Shown in pieces: positions 55,742 to 64,000 of a stretch of 64,000 nt of DNA. The DNA is from Rubripirellula tenax (GTDB lineage Bacteria; Planctomycetota; Planctomycetia; Pirellulales; Pirellulaceae), in contig NZ_SJPW01000001.1 in the NCBI RefSeq assembly GCF_007860125.1, positions 1,016,104 through 1,080,103 of the forward strand, in the 5' to 3' direction. Made by a program: the position numbers and the translations under genes. Each line of letters begins with the position of its first letter. The stretch's first letter is position 1. The notes beneath the pieces were generated by a model that was not told the DNA's origin, ran no database searches, and saw only the letters and a list, made by a program, of their open reading frames with translations.

Positions 55742-56209
55742 ATGAATAGGTATCTCATTGCGGCGTGTTCGCTGGTGGTCGCTTCCGTTCTGGGCTCCAA
55801 CGATTTGAGCAGCAATGCCGCATCGGCCCAGGGATTCGGCGCCGGAGTCGGGTTTGTTCCCTTCGGATTCTACCAGCCATACGGTGCCCAATATTCGACG
55901 TCGATCCGGACACCTCCGTACTTTGCGACGAATCCGCCCGTGTACTACGGTGCTCGCCACGCACGACCGTATGGATTGAGCCCCTTCGCAGCCCCGCCGC
56001 AGGTCCAAGCCGGTGCCGACTACCACAGCCGCCTACGAAGCGACTTCCTGGAACCAAACGTCGCTACGCCCGGTCCGGCATCCACCGCACCATGCTGTAA
56101 CCCGTACATCCACGGCAGCAACGCCAAGCCCGGCCCCGCAAAAATCGGCGCCGTCCAGAACAACCCGTTCGTAGAACCAAGCGAACGACTTGCGAAGAAC
56201 GAAGCCTAG
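55742..56209 (+). CDS. Small secreted hypothetical protein
   Basis: A 155-residue protein from the ATG at 55742, with AAAGG upstream. The signal peptide is MNRYLIAACSLVVASVLGSN. The mature part is rich in Gly, Pro, Tyr and Asn (GFGAGVGFVPFGFYQPYGAQ, NPPVYYGARHARPYG). It looks like a low-complexity surface or structural protein. No family was recognised. An open frame from 55529 lacks support. Confidence 0.65.
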   Translation: MNRYLIAACSLVVASVLGSNDLSSNAASAQGFGAGVGFVPFGFYQPYGAQYSTSIRTPPYFATNPPVYYGARHARPYGLSPFAAPPQVQAGADYHSRLRSDFLEPNVATPGPASTAPCCNPYIHGSNAKPGPAKIGAVQNNPFVEPSERLAKNEA

Positions 56210-56243
56210 AATTCGAAAACTGACCAAAGCTCGAAAAGTTGGG

Positions 56244-56273
56244 CTGACAACTGTCCAATTGCTCTGATAAAAT
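56244..56273 (+). promoter_or_regulatory. Candidate promoter of tRNA-Ala
   Basis: CTGACA (56244-56249) and TAAAAT (56268-56273) are 18 bases apart, 14 bases before the tRNA 5' end. This is a reasonable sigma70-type promoter. Confidence 0.5.
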
Positions 56274-56287
56274 GAGCGGTGAAACCT

Positions 56288-56360
<73 letters not shown>

Positions 56361-56368
56361 CTTTACCG

Positions 56369-56403
56369 AAGCCCGACGAATCGAAACATTCGCCGGGCTT
56401 TTT
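56369..56403 (+). terminator. Intrinsic terminator of tRNA-Ala
   Basis: AAGCCCGACGAAT and ATTCGCCGGGCTT form a 13-base stem with one mismatch and a six-base loop. TTT follows the stem (a TTTTT run at 56399-56403). It starts nine bases after the tRNA. Confidence 0.85.
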
Positions 56404-56502
56404 CGTTTGCATCTTGAAACGATCGACGCTTCGCTGCGTAAAAAACATGTTGGAGGGGCGGTTCGATCGAACCGGAACGTTAAAAAGTGATAGGATAGTG
56501 CC

Positions 56503-56868
56503 ATGAAAAAGTTAACCAACATCAATCGGGGCGTCGACGGCTGGACCGTTCGTATGGTTCGTGATGGGGTCGAATACTCGAAGTACTTTCGGTTCTCAAA
56601 CGGCGGCATTCGGAAATCGCTGGCCAGTGCGATCGCTTGGCGGGACGAACAAATACGCGAATTGGGGGAACGACAATGGCGCAAGGGCCCGCGTACCAAA
56701 GCGATCAATAATTCGTCGGGAACCACGGGAGTCAGCAAGAACGTCTACGATCGCTGGGTCGCGAGTTGGCAAGAGGACGGCCGCCAACGATTCAAGACCT
56801 TCAAAACCAAGCGGGAAGCGGTTGCCCATCGCAAAGAGCAACTGGCGTTGACGTTGAAGGACGATTGA
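56503..56868 (+). CDS. Small protein with AP2-like DNA-binding repeats
   Basis: A 121-residue protein, 143 bases after the tRNA. The second half, GVSKNVYDRWVASWQEDGRQ with FKTFKTKREAVAHRKEQL, has the strand-strand-strand-helix pattern of bacterial AP2/integrase-type DNA-binding domains. The first half (GWTVRMVRDGVEYSKYFRFS, SLASAIAWRDEQI) looks like a diverged copy. AP2 domains in bacteria are often in mobile or homing proteins. No nuclease or recombinase domain is present here, so it may be a remnant or a stand-alone regulator. Confidence 0.65.
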   Translation: MKKLTNINRGVDGWTVRMVRDGVEYSKYFRFSNGGIRKSLASAIAWRDEQIRELGERQWRKGPRTKAINNSSGTTGVSKNVYDRWVASWQEDGRQRFKTFKTKREAVAHRKEQLALTLKDD

Positions 56869-57094
56869 CTCAGGCCGTTCTGAGGGAAGTTGCCCACAAC
56901 ACGCAGTTCCTAAAGCCCGTCCGCAACACGCGATCGATGTTTGAAAACACTTGGAATCGCGTCGGAACAGCGTGGTTTGCTATACGTCTGTCCGCTATAG
57001 TGTGACGTTGGGTTGGCGTGTCGCTCGCCCGATTTCACTCCGCCTTTCGTGGTGCGTTTGGAATCTCATTGCTCAAAGCGTCGAAAGCAACCTG

Positions 57095-58006
57095 ATGCAC
57101 CAGAGGACAAACCCTGCGTTCACGCTGGTGGAGTTATTGGTGGTGATCGCGATCATCGCCGTCCTTGTCGGGCTGTTGCTGCCCGCGGTCCAGGCGGCTC
57201 GTGAAGCGGCGCGGCGGATGAGTTGCTCGAACAACCTGCGCCAGGTCGCGCTTGCCGCGCACAACTATCACGCGGCCTATCGTCAATTTCCTCGCCGCGC
57301 TTCACCGACGCATCTTCACTCTTGGGCCGCCGCACTGTTGCCGTTCATCGAAGAAGGCGACATTTACTCGCGGTACGATTTTTCGGTTCGCTGGGACGCG
57401 CCCAAAAATCGTGACGTCATCGACAAGCACGTGGATACGTTTCTGTGTCCATCGACTCCGGACAATCGGATGCTCGATCGGATCAACGCCAACATTCGCA
57501 CTGCACCGATCGGCTATGTACCGCATGAACATATCACCCGCGACATCATCAACGCGGGGTTCATCAAACCGCGAGTCAGCCGCATCGGCTTGATCTCACC
57601 CAGCATCACGCGGTTTCGCGATGTTCTCGATGGCACCAGCAACACCATGCTGCTTGTCGAGTGTGCCGGGCGGCCACAGTACTGGGTCGTCAATCGCCTT
57701 GGGCCGCCCACCAACAACAATGGTTGTGGCAATGCGAACGTCAGCGGTGGTCGTGCCAAACACGGCGGCTGGGCAGACGCCGGCAACTTCATCCCCATTC
57801 ACGGATTCAGCGACGACGGCCTGAGTTGTTCGGGACCATGGCTGATCAACAAGACCAACAACAACGAAGCCTATTCGTTCCATACCGGCGGTCTACAAAT
57901 CAACTTGGCCGACGGCAGCACGCGGTTTCTAACGGAGTACATCGACCGCGAAATCTACGCGTCGCTGATCACCAAAGCCGGGCACGAAGTGATCGAAGCG
58001 TTCTAG
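57095..58006 (+). CDS. DUF1559 pilin-like protein
   Basis: About 303 residues from the ATG at 57095. The N-terminus NPAFTLVELLVVIAIIAVLV is a type IV pilin/type II secretion prepilin motif, followed by LLPAVQAAREAARRMSCSNN, the start of DUF1559. The C-terminal SFHTGGLQINLADGSTRFL is the typical end of this planctomycete-expanded family. It is probably processed by a prepilin peptidase and displayed on the surface. Its role is unknown. Confidence 0.93.
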   Translation: MHQRTNPAFTLVELLVVIAIIAVLVGLLLPAVQAAREAARRMSCSNNLRQVALAAHNYHAAYRQFPRRASPTHLHSWAAALLPFIEEGDIYSRYDFSVRWDAPKNRDVIDKHVDTFLCPSTPDNRMLDRINANIRTAPIGYVPHEHITRDIINAGFIKPRVSRIGLISPSITRFRDVLDGTSNTMLLVECAGRPQYWVVNRLGPPTNNNGCGNANVSGGRAKHGGWADAGNFIPIHGFSDDGLSCSGPWLINKTNNNEAYSFHTGGLQINLADGSTRFLTEYIDREIYASLITKAGHEVIEAF

Positions 58007-58232
58007 TTCGCCGGCTCGGCGACGTCGCTAGGCATTCTCGTCCAAAGACCCCACAACGGGTCCAGGCACTCCCCTATGAACACCGAAAGCCTGTACAGAA
58101 TCCCATGGGGATGGCGGTTAAATCGATTTTTTCTGTTTGACCACGACTTTTCGACGCTAGAAAGGTGGAACAGTGGCGTCGGCAAGGCTAACATGACGCA
58201 ATCGCACAGCACGCTTGTTCAAAGGACCACTC

Positions 58233-59144
58233 ATGATTCAGCGACTCTTCTTTCTCTTCGCATTCGGTTTCGCGACGCTTGCCACAGGCGCAGCAAGTCG
58301 TGCGGACATGATGTTCGGAGTGACTTTTACCGCACAGGCGATGTCGGACCTTTCCGTATCTGATCAGGCACTGTTCACTTCAGGCTTGTCCTTCTGGGAT
58401 GACATTATTATCAACCATCGTGATGGAGTCTCGCGAAGCTGGACGCTGACTGTCGACACGTTCTCGCAGGCGGCATCGGGTGGCGGGGTTCTGTTGGGAT
58501 CGGCTGGACCATCGGGATTGGCGTTCTCGAACGTCGTCAGCGACGGTGGACCGGTGCCGAGCAACTCCCGATTCATTATCTCGACGGGCGGTAACGCTAA
58601 TTTCAATATACACCCAGACGCTGGCTCGCTTTCTGCCGACACGGTCAAGCACGAGATTGGCCACGCATTGGGAATCGGAACGCTTTGGGAAGACAACGAA
58701 GTTTACAGCGATGGTACTGCGGGCAACAGCAATCGTACCCTGGCGGGCGGTACTCCAGGCCAATACGTCGGTGCCGCTGGGTTGGCGGCCTACCAGGCTG
58801 AGATTGTCGGCGCTTCCGGTGCGACGTTTGTACCCGTCGAACTCAGCGGCGGTTCCGGTACGGCCCACGGCCACTGGAATGAGGCTGACAACTTTGGTCA
58901 ATCGCTGACTGGGATCGTCGACACAATGGGCCGTGACCGACGTGATGAATTGATGACGGGCTGGGCGAGCCCCAATATGGACTTCATCAGCAACACGACA
59001 ATCGGATCCCTGTATGACATCGGATTCAACGTCAATGTTCAAGCTGTTCCAGAGCCTTCGTCGCTGGCACTGATCGCGATCGGGTTCGCAGGCGTTATGG
59101 GTGTTCGCACCCGCAAGCAACGTCGAGCCAAAGCGGACGCTTAG
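58233..59144 (+). CDS. PEP-CTERM leishmanolysin-like metalloprotease
   Basis: About 303 residues from the ATG at 58233, with AAAGGA seven bases upstream. The signal peptide is LFFLFAFGFATLATGAASRA. VKHEIGHALGIGTLW is a zinc-protease HExxH motif with a downstream histidine candidate in AHGHWNEADNFG, as in leishmanolysin (M8) enzymes. The C-terminus has the sorting signal VPEPSSLALIAIGF followed by a basic end (RTRKQRRAKADA). The substrate is unknown. Confidence 0.85.
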   Translation: MIQRLFFLFAFGFATLATGAASRADMMFGVTFTAQAMSDLSVSDQALFTSGLSFWDDIIINHRDGVSRSWTLTVDTFSQAASGGGVLLGSAGPSGLAFSNVVSDGGPVPSNSRFIISTGGNANFNIHPDAGSLSADTVKHEIGHALGIGTLWEDNEVYSDGTAGNSNRTLAGGTPGQYVGAAGLAAYQAEIVGASGATFVPVELSGGSGTAHGHWNEADNFGQSLTGIVDTMGRDRRDELMTGWASPNMDFISNTTIGSLYDIGFNVNVQAVPEPSSLALIAIGFAGVMGVRTRKQRRAKADA

Positions 59145-59164
59145 ACCGTTCGCTGCTCAGACTC

Positions 59165-59659
59165 TTAATCACCGACATCCACGTCGGTGATGGTTTCGCC
59201 TTGTCCCGACCACTTGGGTGTGGGGTGTTCGACTTCACCTTGTCGGACCGTTGCTTTATCTGTCAGCAATCGCAGCTGGCTGGCCGAGTACAGCCGTGGG
59301 ACCAGTGTTTCGTTGCGTCGCAGGCGGTACAGAATGCAGCCTTTGCGACGCACGAAGTGCATTCCCCAGACTCGGGCGACGAAGAGTTCTCTTTCCAGTC
59401 CCAACCCGATCGTTTCGACTTCATCGCCAATGTCGATGCCGTCCGACTTGACCGTCAACCACATGCACGGACGCAATCGAAACCGAATCTTTCCGTACGT
59501 GTAGTGGTAGTACACGCCGTCAAATCGGTCGCGACGAAAGACCCGTTCGCTGGGGAAGCACCGCGTTGCGATGGCGACGTCATCGGGGTGGATGAACGCC
59601 TGGCCGTCGGCGGGCCAACGTGGAATGCATCCGTAATCGGGAAGAACGGGCCACTGCAT
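59165..59659 (-). CDS. Conserved hypothetical protein
   Basis: About 164 residues from the ATG at 59659, seven bases after the P-II stop. It begins MQWPVLPDYGCIPRWPADGQ and is rich in aromatic and charged residues (DGVYYHYTYGKIRFRLRPCM). No signal peptide or membrane segment is seen, and no catalytic motif was recognised. Its last nine codons contain the palindrome listed in the findings. The tight spacing suggests it works with P-II. Confidence 0.6.
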   Translation of the reverse strand: MQWPVLPDYGCIPRWPADGQAFIHPDDVAIATRCFPSERVFRRDRFDGVYYHYTYGKIRFRLRPCMWLTVKSDGIDIGDEVETIGLGLERELFVARVWGMHFVRRKGCILYRLRRNETLVPRLYSASQLRLLTDKATVRQGEVEHPTPKWSGQGETITDVDVGD

Positions 59660-59666
59660 CGGACGC

Positions 59667-59969
59667 CTACAAGTATTCGCCCACGGGGAGCACAAAGACT
59701 TTTCCGTCGCCGATACGTCCGCTGCGGGCGACCGTGACGATCTTTTCAAGGATCTCGTCGCACCGGCTATCATCGACCCACATCGTGATTTCGACCTTGG
59801 GCACGAACACTTGCGAGTATTCGGTTTCCTGATACTCGTCCAAATAGCTTTTTTGCCGCCCGTATCCCTTCACCTCGGTCACGCTAAGCGCTTCGATGGG
59901 CGCCAACCGAAGACTCTTCAAGACCTTCTCGGCCAAGTGCGGACGGACGATGGTAACGATCTGTTTCAT
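59667..59969 (-). CDS. P-II-family nitrogen-regulatory-like protein (short)
   Basis: A 100-residue protein with the ferredoxin-like P-II start MKQIVTIVRPHLAEKVLKSL. The T-loop region is VKGYGRQKSYLDEYQETEYS and the B-loop RSGRIGDGKVFVLPVGEYL. A tyrosine sits at the GlnB uridylylation-like position (ETEYS). It ends about 12 residues earlier than GlnB and lacks the RIRTGE tail that closes the ATP site, so effector binding may differ. It is encoded with an aldehyde dehydrogenase, not with glnA or amtB. Confidence 0.85.
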   Translation of the reverse strand: MKQIVTIVRPHLAEKVLKSLRLAPIEALSVTEVKGYGRQKSYLDEYQETEYSQVFVPKVEITMWVDDSRCDEILEKIVTVARSGRIGDGKVFVLPVGEYL

Positions 59970-60043
59970 GCAACCATGATAACCGAAAACGGTCATGTCG
60001 ACTCGACCGGGCACGCGGCGAACGGCACTTGCGGGGCCACTTC

Positions 60044-61771
60044 CTAGCCACGCATCGCGTGGAACAACACGGGCGGGATTCGCCACGGCGTTCGATGCAG
60101 ATAAAGATTCACCAGACTGCGGGCAACCGATTCGGCACAGCGGTGTGTGGAGAACCACATCGGTTTGGGAAAAATCGTCAGCGGCGATGAAATCACACTC
60201 TGTTCCGGCTGGTTCAGCAAGAACGTGTTGTGGACGCTGCCGATACCGCTTTGAATATCGTCGAGCGTCGCGCCCGGGAAGGCGCCCCAAGGCGTGGACA
60301 TCAACGCGAATGCGACGCCCGGCCATTGATTGATCCCGACGACTCCGTACTTCAATCGATCAACGGCTTTGTTCAGTTCGGCGTTTCGGGTGCGCTCGAA
60401 GTCTCGTGGCACCGTCAACGCCGCCGCAAGGGTGCCCCACATTTGATCGTTCGCGAAATCGACGGCATGGTTCAAAAACTCCGTCGGCGATTCGCCGTCC
60501 AAAGAAGTCTCGCCGAACACGCAAACGAACGACTCTTCTTTGCACAGATGCGGTTCCTCGTTGATCGAAACGCCGCGCCGAAACCTCCACGCCAAAATAC
60601 CCGAGTCGTCGCTATCGTCGTTTGGCACCCCATCGTCGCCGGCGAATTTGGCGTATCGATCCTTGGCACCGGGGTAGTACGCGAACCGCTTCGCCGACCG
60701 CGCCAGCGTCTCGTCGATCAACTTCAAAAACAACTCGCGTTGGGGCCACGTCTTGGAAGTGATCAACATCTTGGTGGCGATGCAGTTGAACGAGGCGTTG
60801 CTGGTCACCGACGCCACAACGTTTTCGGCTTGAAATCGCAACTGACGCTCGGTGTACTGGCCCGGCACAACGATCCAGGGACTGACATTGCCCAGTTCGC
60901 TAGTGATTGGCTTGTCCAGCTTTGGTGTCTTGGCCGCTTTGCGCTGGCTCTGCTCTTGCTCGCTGCCGCCCCATACGATCGCGTCGTGGGTCCGGTCCGA
61001 TCCGGTGATGTGAACTCGATCGACACCCTCCGCCGCGATCAATGCGGCGCCCACGCCCGAACCACCGTAAACGATTCGCAGTAATCCGGCGTCGACTAGC
61101 GGACGAAACGCTCGTTCGAACAGGGGGCCGACATATTCGTTGACGGGGTTCATCTTCAACAAAACCGCTTGGTTGTCTTGAAAGATTTTCGTCAGCGCAT
61201 CGGTGATCGGAATCGACGAGATGTTTCCCGCCCCAAGAATCAAGGCGACCGACGGCGGTTCATTCATACCACCGGTTGCTCGTTTGAGCCCATCGCCAAA
61301 TAAATCGTCAGCGTTCGTGTCCTTTGGCATTCGTACGTACGCCTTGATCGGACCGAACATCAGGCGATCGTAAAGATTGCGAGTCGGAAAGACGGGAACC
61401 CGCAAGTGACCGTTTTGTTCATACGGTTGGGCGGGCAACCGAGGTTTGCCGTGACGCTTGATGTCGTCGAGCGTTTGGTGCATCAGCCAAAGGTATCGCA
61501 GCGTAGGAACCGGACCCGTCGTGATGTCTTCGGCGCAAGCCGCGTCACCGGGGCTGATTCGTTTTGCCTGCCACGCCGCCGACACCCACTCTTCCCAGAC
61601 TTGGGCGACTCCTGCGACGCAATCGAGCAGCAATTGCTGGCGTTCGCCGATACCCAGCTTGCCGAGCTTCTCTGCACCGCGGCGCAGATCTGCGATTGCG
61701 GCGGCATGTTCGGTTGAAAGTTCAGTCGCGACTGGGGATGGCACTGCCGAGTCCGTCGAGGTTGATGACAC
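60044..61771 (-). CDS. Aldehyde dehydrogenase family protein
   Basis: About 575 residues from a GTG at 61771, with AAGGA eight bases upstream and one base after the upstream stop. A TTG at 61810 would overlap the upstream gene. The ALDH fold is recognised by NAD-site RVHITGSDRTHDAIVWGG, ITSELGNVSPWIVVPG (active-site Glu) and NASFNCIATKMLI (catalytic Cys). N-terminal and middle segments are longer than in a standard ALDH. The substrate is unknown. Confidence 0.85.
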   Translation of the reverse strand: MSSTSTDSAVPSPVATELSTEHAAAIADLRRGAEKLGKLGIGERQQLLLDCVAGVAQVWEEWVSAAWQAKRISPGDAACAEDITTGPVPTLRYLWLMHQTLDDIKRHGKPRLPAQPYEQNGHLRVPVFPTRNLYDRLMFGPIKAYVRMPKDTNADDLFGDGLKRATGGMNEPPSVALILGAGNISSIPITDALTKIFQDNQAVLLKMNPVNEYVGPLFERAFRPLVDAGLLRIVYGGSGVGAALIAAEGVDRVHITGSDRTHDAIVWGGSEQEQSQRKAAKTPKLDKPITSELGNVSPWIVVPGQYTERQLRFQAENVVASVTSNASFNCIATKMLITSKTWPQRELFLKLIDETLARSAKRFAYYPGAKDRYAKFAGDDGVPNDDSDDSGILAWRFRRGVSINEEPHLCKEESFVCVFGETSLDGESPTEFLNHAVDFANDQMWGTLAAALTVPRDFERTRNAELNKAVDRLKYGVVGINQWPGVAFALMSTPWGAFPGATLDDIQSGIGSVHNTFLLNQPEQSVISSPLTIFPKPMWFSTHRCAESVARSLVNLYLHRTPWRIPPVLFHAMRG

Positions 61772-61772
61772 G

Positions 61773-64000
61773 CTACTTATCCTTCGGCATGGCTGTGATC
61801 CATTGTTCAATCAACGTCGCGCCTTTGGTCGGCACCATGTTACGTCCGACGCTCGGCATTCGTATGCCAGGCGTTGCCGATTGAATTCGGTAAAGCAAAA
61901 TCGATTTGTCAGGTTCGCCGGGGACGATGTCGTAGCTGCGGCCACCCGAACCGTGACCTGCGGCAACGGGCGATTTCCACAGTCCAAACTTAGCCGGGTC
62001 CGATTGCTTGAATCGCAGATCGAGCCCCGACGTGCGAGCCGTGCCCTGAGGGCTGTGACAGTGGGCGCAATTGACGTCCAACCACGCGTGCGCACGCTGG
62101 TTCAATGAACCCGTGCTGGGGTCGTCCGAAACCGGCATGCGGTCTCGTTTCGCGGCAGGCGGCAGATCGACGAGCAAGTGTTTCTCGGCGAGATAGTCCA
62201 ATTGATTCGCTTTGCCGTCGCCGAAGTCATAGTCGCGATTCATGTTCATCGCGGTGGGACCGATGGGGACATAGGCAGCGTTTTGCGAATGACAATTCAA
62301 GCACTGATTCGCGTTAGGGATTTCATATCGATTGGAAAGATGTTCGCCATCCTCGTTGATCCACGAAACGTTGACCTCACCGCCGCCCAACAGCAACGAC
62401 GCGTCCGTCTGATCGTCATTCCACTGGTACGAGTACCCAAACCATTCGCCTTCTTCGATCAATTCGATTCGCGTTTCCAGCAAGCGTTCCCCCTTGGTCG
62501 TATCGGTGCCATCGACCGGGTACGCAAACGTCTTGGCGATCACGGTGCCCTCTGGAAAACGCAGGACGCCCGTATCCGTGTAGCCGATCGACGCACCATC
62601 GGGGACACGGATGAATCGGTACTTGGTTGCATGGTCGGTGAACAACGTCGTGTTCAGATCGTAGGGAACGACGCCCGCGACGGGTTGCTGAGTCGATCCG
62701 TTTCCTTCGAACAGCCCGAACTCACTCAGCCGTTTCGGCGCCGCGCGGTAAGCGAGTACCGTCTTGTCAGCAAGTTTCGTGGGCGGGTCATGGTCAGCCA
62801 GTGAAATCGGCGCGAGCGATGCGCGGGGCTTCGAATAAACCGACACGTCGCGCTCCGGCTTGTACGTGCCCGAGGCAAGACTGATGGGATTCAAATCAGC
62901 AAATTTGAAATTCAGGAACCTAGCCTTGCCGTTGTTGACGATCGAATGCTGCAGTTCATCGGGAAGTTTGCCGTCCACCAACCGTTCTGGGTTGACGACT
63001 CCGTCGAACAGGATGTCAGGAACCGGTGTGCCCAGCGTCGACAGCATCAGACCAAATTCGCCACTCGGCTTGGTGCCGCCGCCCGAGATGCGGTTGTCGT
63101 GGATCGAAACGGCTTCGGGGATCGAATCGTAGTCCGGATCGTTGACCTTCTTGCCACTGACCAAATAGCTGACCAATAGGATGCTGGCGGTTTGGTTGTC
63201 CGTGATGTCATTGTCAAAAGCTTCGACGTGATCCGTCGCCAAGATCATCAATCCGGTTCCCGGCGGAACCGCTGCGACGATGTTTCCGGGTGCTGCGAAG
63301 TTGACATGATTGTTGCCGCTGATTCGATTGCGAAACAGGCGAACGTTCCGGCCCGACTTCTGTTGCAATCCGGGCAAGTCGAACACCAACAAACCGCCCG
63401 CGTTGTCGGTGGCAACATTGTCGTACACATCGGCGCCGACGGTATTTTCGATTTCGATACCCGCCACGTTGCGTTCGGCGCGACAACCACGCACGATCAC
63501 ATCGCGACTCTGGCCGACATAGATGCCGGAGTCCGACGCACCGATGGCCACGCACGAATCGATCAAAACGTTGCGGCACTGGACCGGGTACAAACCGTAG
63601 GCTCCGTTGGTCGCAAGTGTTTCGCCCGTCCACTCGGTTCGGACGTCTCGGAAGGTCACGTTGCGTGCCCCGAGTACTTTGATGGCGTTGCCCGCCGTGT
63701 CCTCAATCGCCAAACCTTCGACCAGAAAGTTGTTGCCGGTGGCTTCGATACCCTGGCCACCGGAGAGTTGACCCTTGAACGTAAGCGTTGTCTTTCCCGA
63801 TCCTTGCCCACGCAGAGTCAGGTTATCGGTCGTGATATCGATCTGGCGGTTGAACTGGAACAGTCCCGCGTCAAATTCGATCACATCACCGGGCACGGCC
63901 GAAATCAGCAACTCTTGCAATCGATACTGCACGTCGTCGCTGGGACTCAACCGATAGACGCTGGGCACGATTGCTTCGGCGGCCCCGGCGTGCGTTTTAG
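61773..64000 (-). CDS. Parallel beta-helix / diheme cytochrome c fusion (5' end outside window)
   Basis: The frame stays open to the right edge, where it reads THAGAAEAIVPSVYRLSPSD, so the start and probably a signal peptide lie outside. Residues about 1-400 of the visible part are a right-handed beta-helix (SDSGIYVGQSRDVIVRGCRA, NVAGIEIENTVGADVYDNVA). The C-terminal part has two haem motifs, CLNCHS and CAHCHS, and matches the SO_2930-type diheme cytochrome. In other bacteria the two parts are usually separate adjacent genes. It should be periplasmic or surface-exposed. The ALDH gene follows by one base. Confidence 0.85.
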   Translation of the reverse strand, partial: KTHAGAAEAIVPSVYRLSPSDDVQYRLQELLISAVPGDVIEFDAGLFQFNRQIDITTDNLTLRGQGSGKTTLTFKGQLSGGQGIEATGNNFLVEGLAIEDTAGNAIKVLGARNVTFRDVRTEWTGETLATNGAYGLYPVQCRNVLIDSCVAIGASDSGIYVGQSRDVIVRGCRAERNVAGIEIENTVGADVYDNVATDNAGGLLVFDLPGLQQKSGRNVRLFRNRISGNNHVNFAAPGNIVAAVPPGTGLMILATDHVEAFDNDITDNQTASILLVSYLVSGKKVNDPDYDSIPEAVSIHDNRISGGGTKPSGEFGLMLSTLGTPVPDILFDGVVNPERLVDGKLPDELQHSIVNNGKARFLNFKFADLNPISLASGTYKPERDVSVYSKPRASLAPISLADHDPPTKLADKTVLAYRAAPKRLSEFGLFEGNGSTQQPVAGVVPYDLNTTLFTDHATKYRFIRVPDGASIGYTDTGVLRFPEGTVIAKTFAYPVDGTDTTKGERLLETRIELIEEGEWFGYSYQWNDDQTDASLLLGGGEVNVSWINEDGEHLSNRYEIPNANQCLNCHSQNAAYVPIGPTAMNMNRDYDFGDGKANQLDYLAEKHLLVDLPPAAKRDRMPVSDDPSTGSLNQRAHAWLDVNCAHCHSPQGTARTSGLDLRFKQSDPAKFGLWKSPVAAGHGSGGRSYDIVPGEPDKSILLYRIQSATPGIRMPSVGRNMVPTKGATLIEQWITAMPKDK

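Overview
The window looks like chromosome from a planctomycete of the Pirellulaceae (Rhodopirellula-like). The inference rests on gene content: a tandem double-length UvrA, a DUF1559 pilin-like protein, an NPCBM protein, an SHD1-domain lipoprotein, Ser/Thr kinases, a PEP-CTERM protease, fused beta-helix/cytochrome proteins and many secreted hypotheticals. GC-rich codons, frequent TTG/GTG starts and inverted-repeat elements between genes fit the same picture. No phage, IS element, CRISPR array or rRNA operon was seen, so this is mostly ordinary chromosome.

Layout. 1-3.9 kb: 3' end of a membrane Ser/Thr kinase coupled to a beta-propeller-like lipoprotein, then a HEAT-like secreted protein. 4.3-9.4 kb: two trans-sulfuration PLP enzymes and an RND/MMPL exporter. 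9.5-20 kb: a kinase with C-terminal PAS domains, an SGNH-like protein, an MFS permease, an AlaC-type aminotransferase, a double-parvulin foldase and an S41 protease. 20-24.4 kb: an esterase, a hemolysin-III protein, a HEAT-like protein, and cysH with an Rrf2 regulator. 24.6-31 kb: the 2134-aa double UvrA. 31-33.8 kb: feoA-feoB-FeoB-associated protein behind a Fur-box-like site. 34-41.9 kb: an L,D-transpeptidase, pyrE, a membrane sulfatase-like enzyme, DUF2461, tmk, an HExxH protein, a 32-residue basic protein and a FabZ-like dehydratase. 42-48.2 kb: speA, a small lipoprotein, HU, a DUF4272-like protein and a zinc-ribbon membrane protein. 48.2-54.3 kb: a minus-strand gene set of an NPCBM protein followed by three translationally coupled HtrA-like proteins. 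54.4-59.1 kb: a GT4 glycosyltransferase, tRNA-Ala(CGC), a small AP2-like protein, a DUF1559 protein and an M8-like PEP-CTERM protease. 59.2-64 kb: a beta-helix/diheme cytochrome, an aldehyde dehydrogenase, a short P-II protein and a conserved hypothetical, in that transcriptional order.

The most striking unit is the HtrA set. The first member keeps the His-Asp-Ser triad. The second has Ser, Glu and Ala at those positions, and the third has Ile, Asp and Tyr. The three reading frames overlap by ATGA at both junctions, which suggests coordinated synthesis of one active protease and two pseudoproteases.

Other points worth checking are a dispersed two-hairpin repeat whose stems differ while the loops stay constant, two further inverted-repeat elements, the 32-aa basic peptide gene, and the fused beta-helix/diheme cytochrome. 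Function calls rest on motif reading alone, without database searches.
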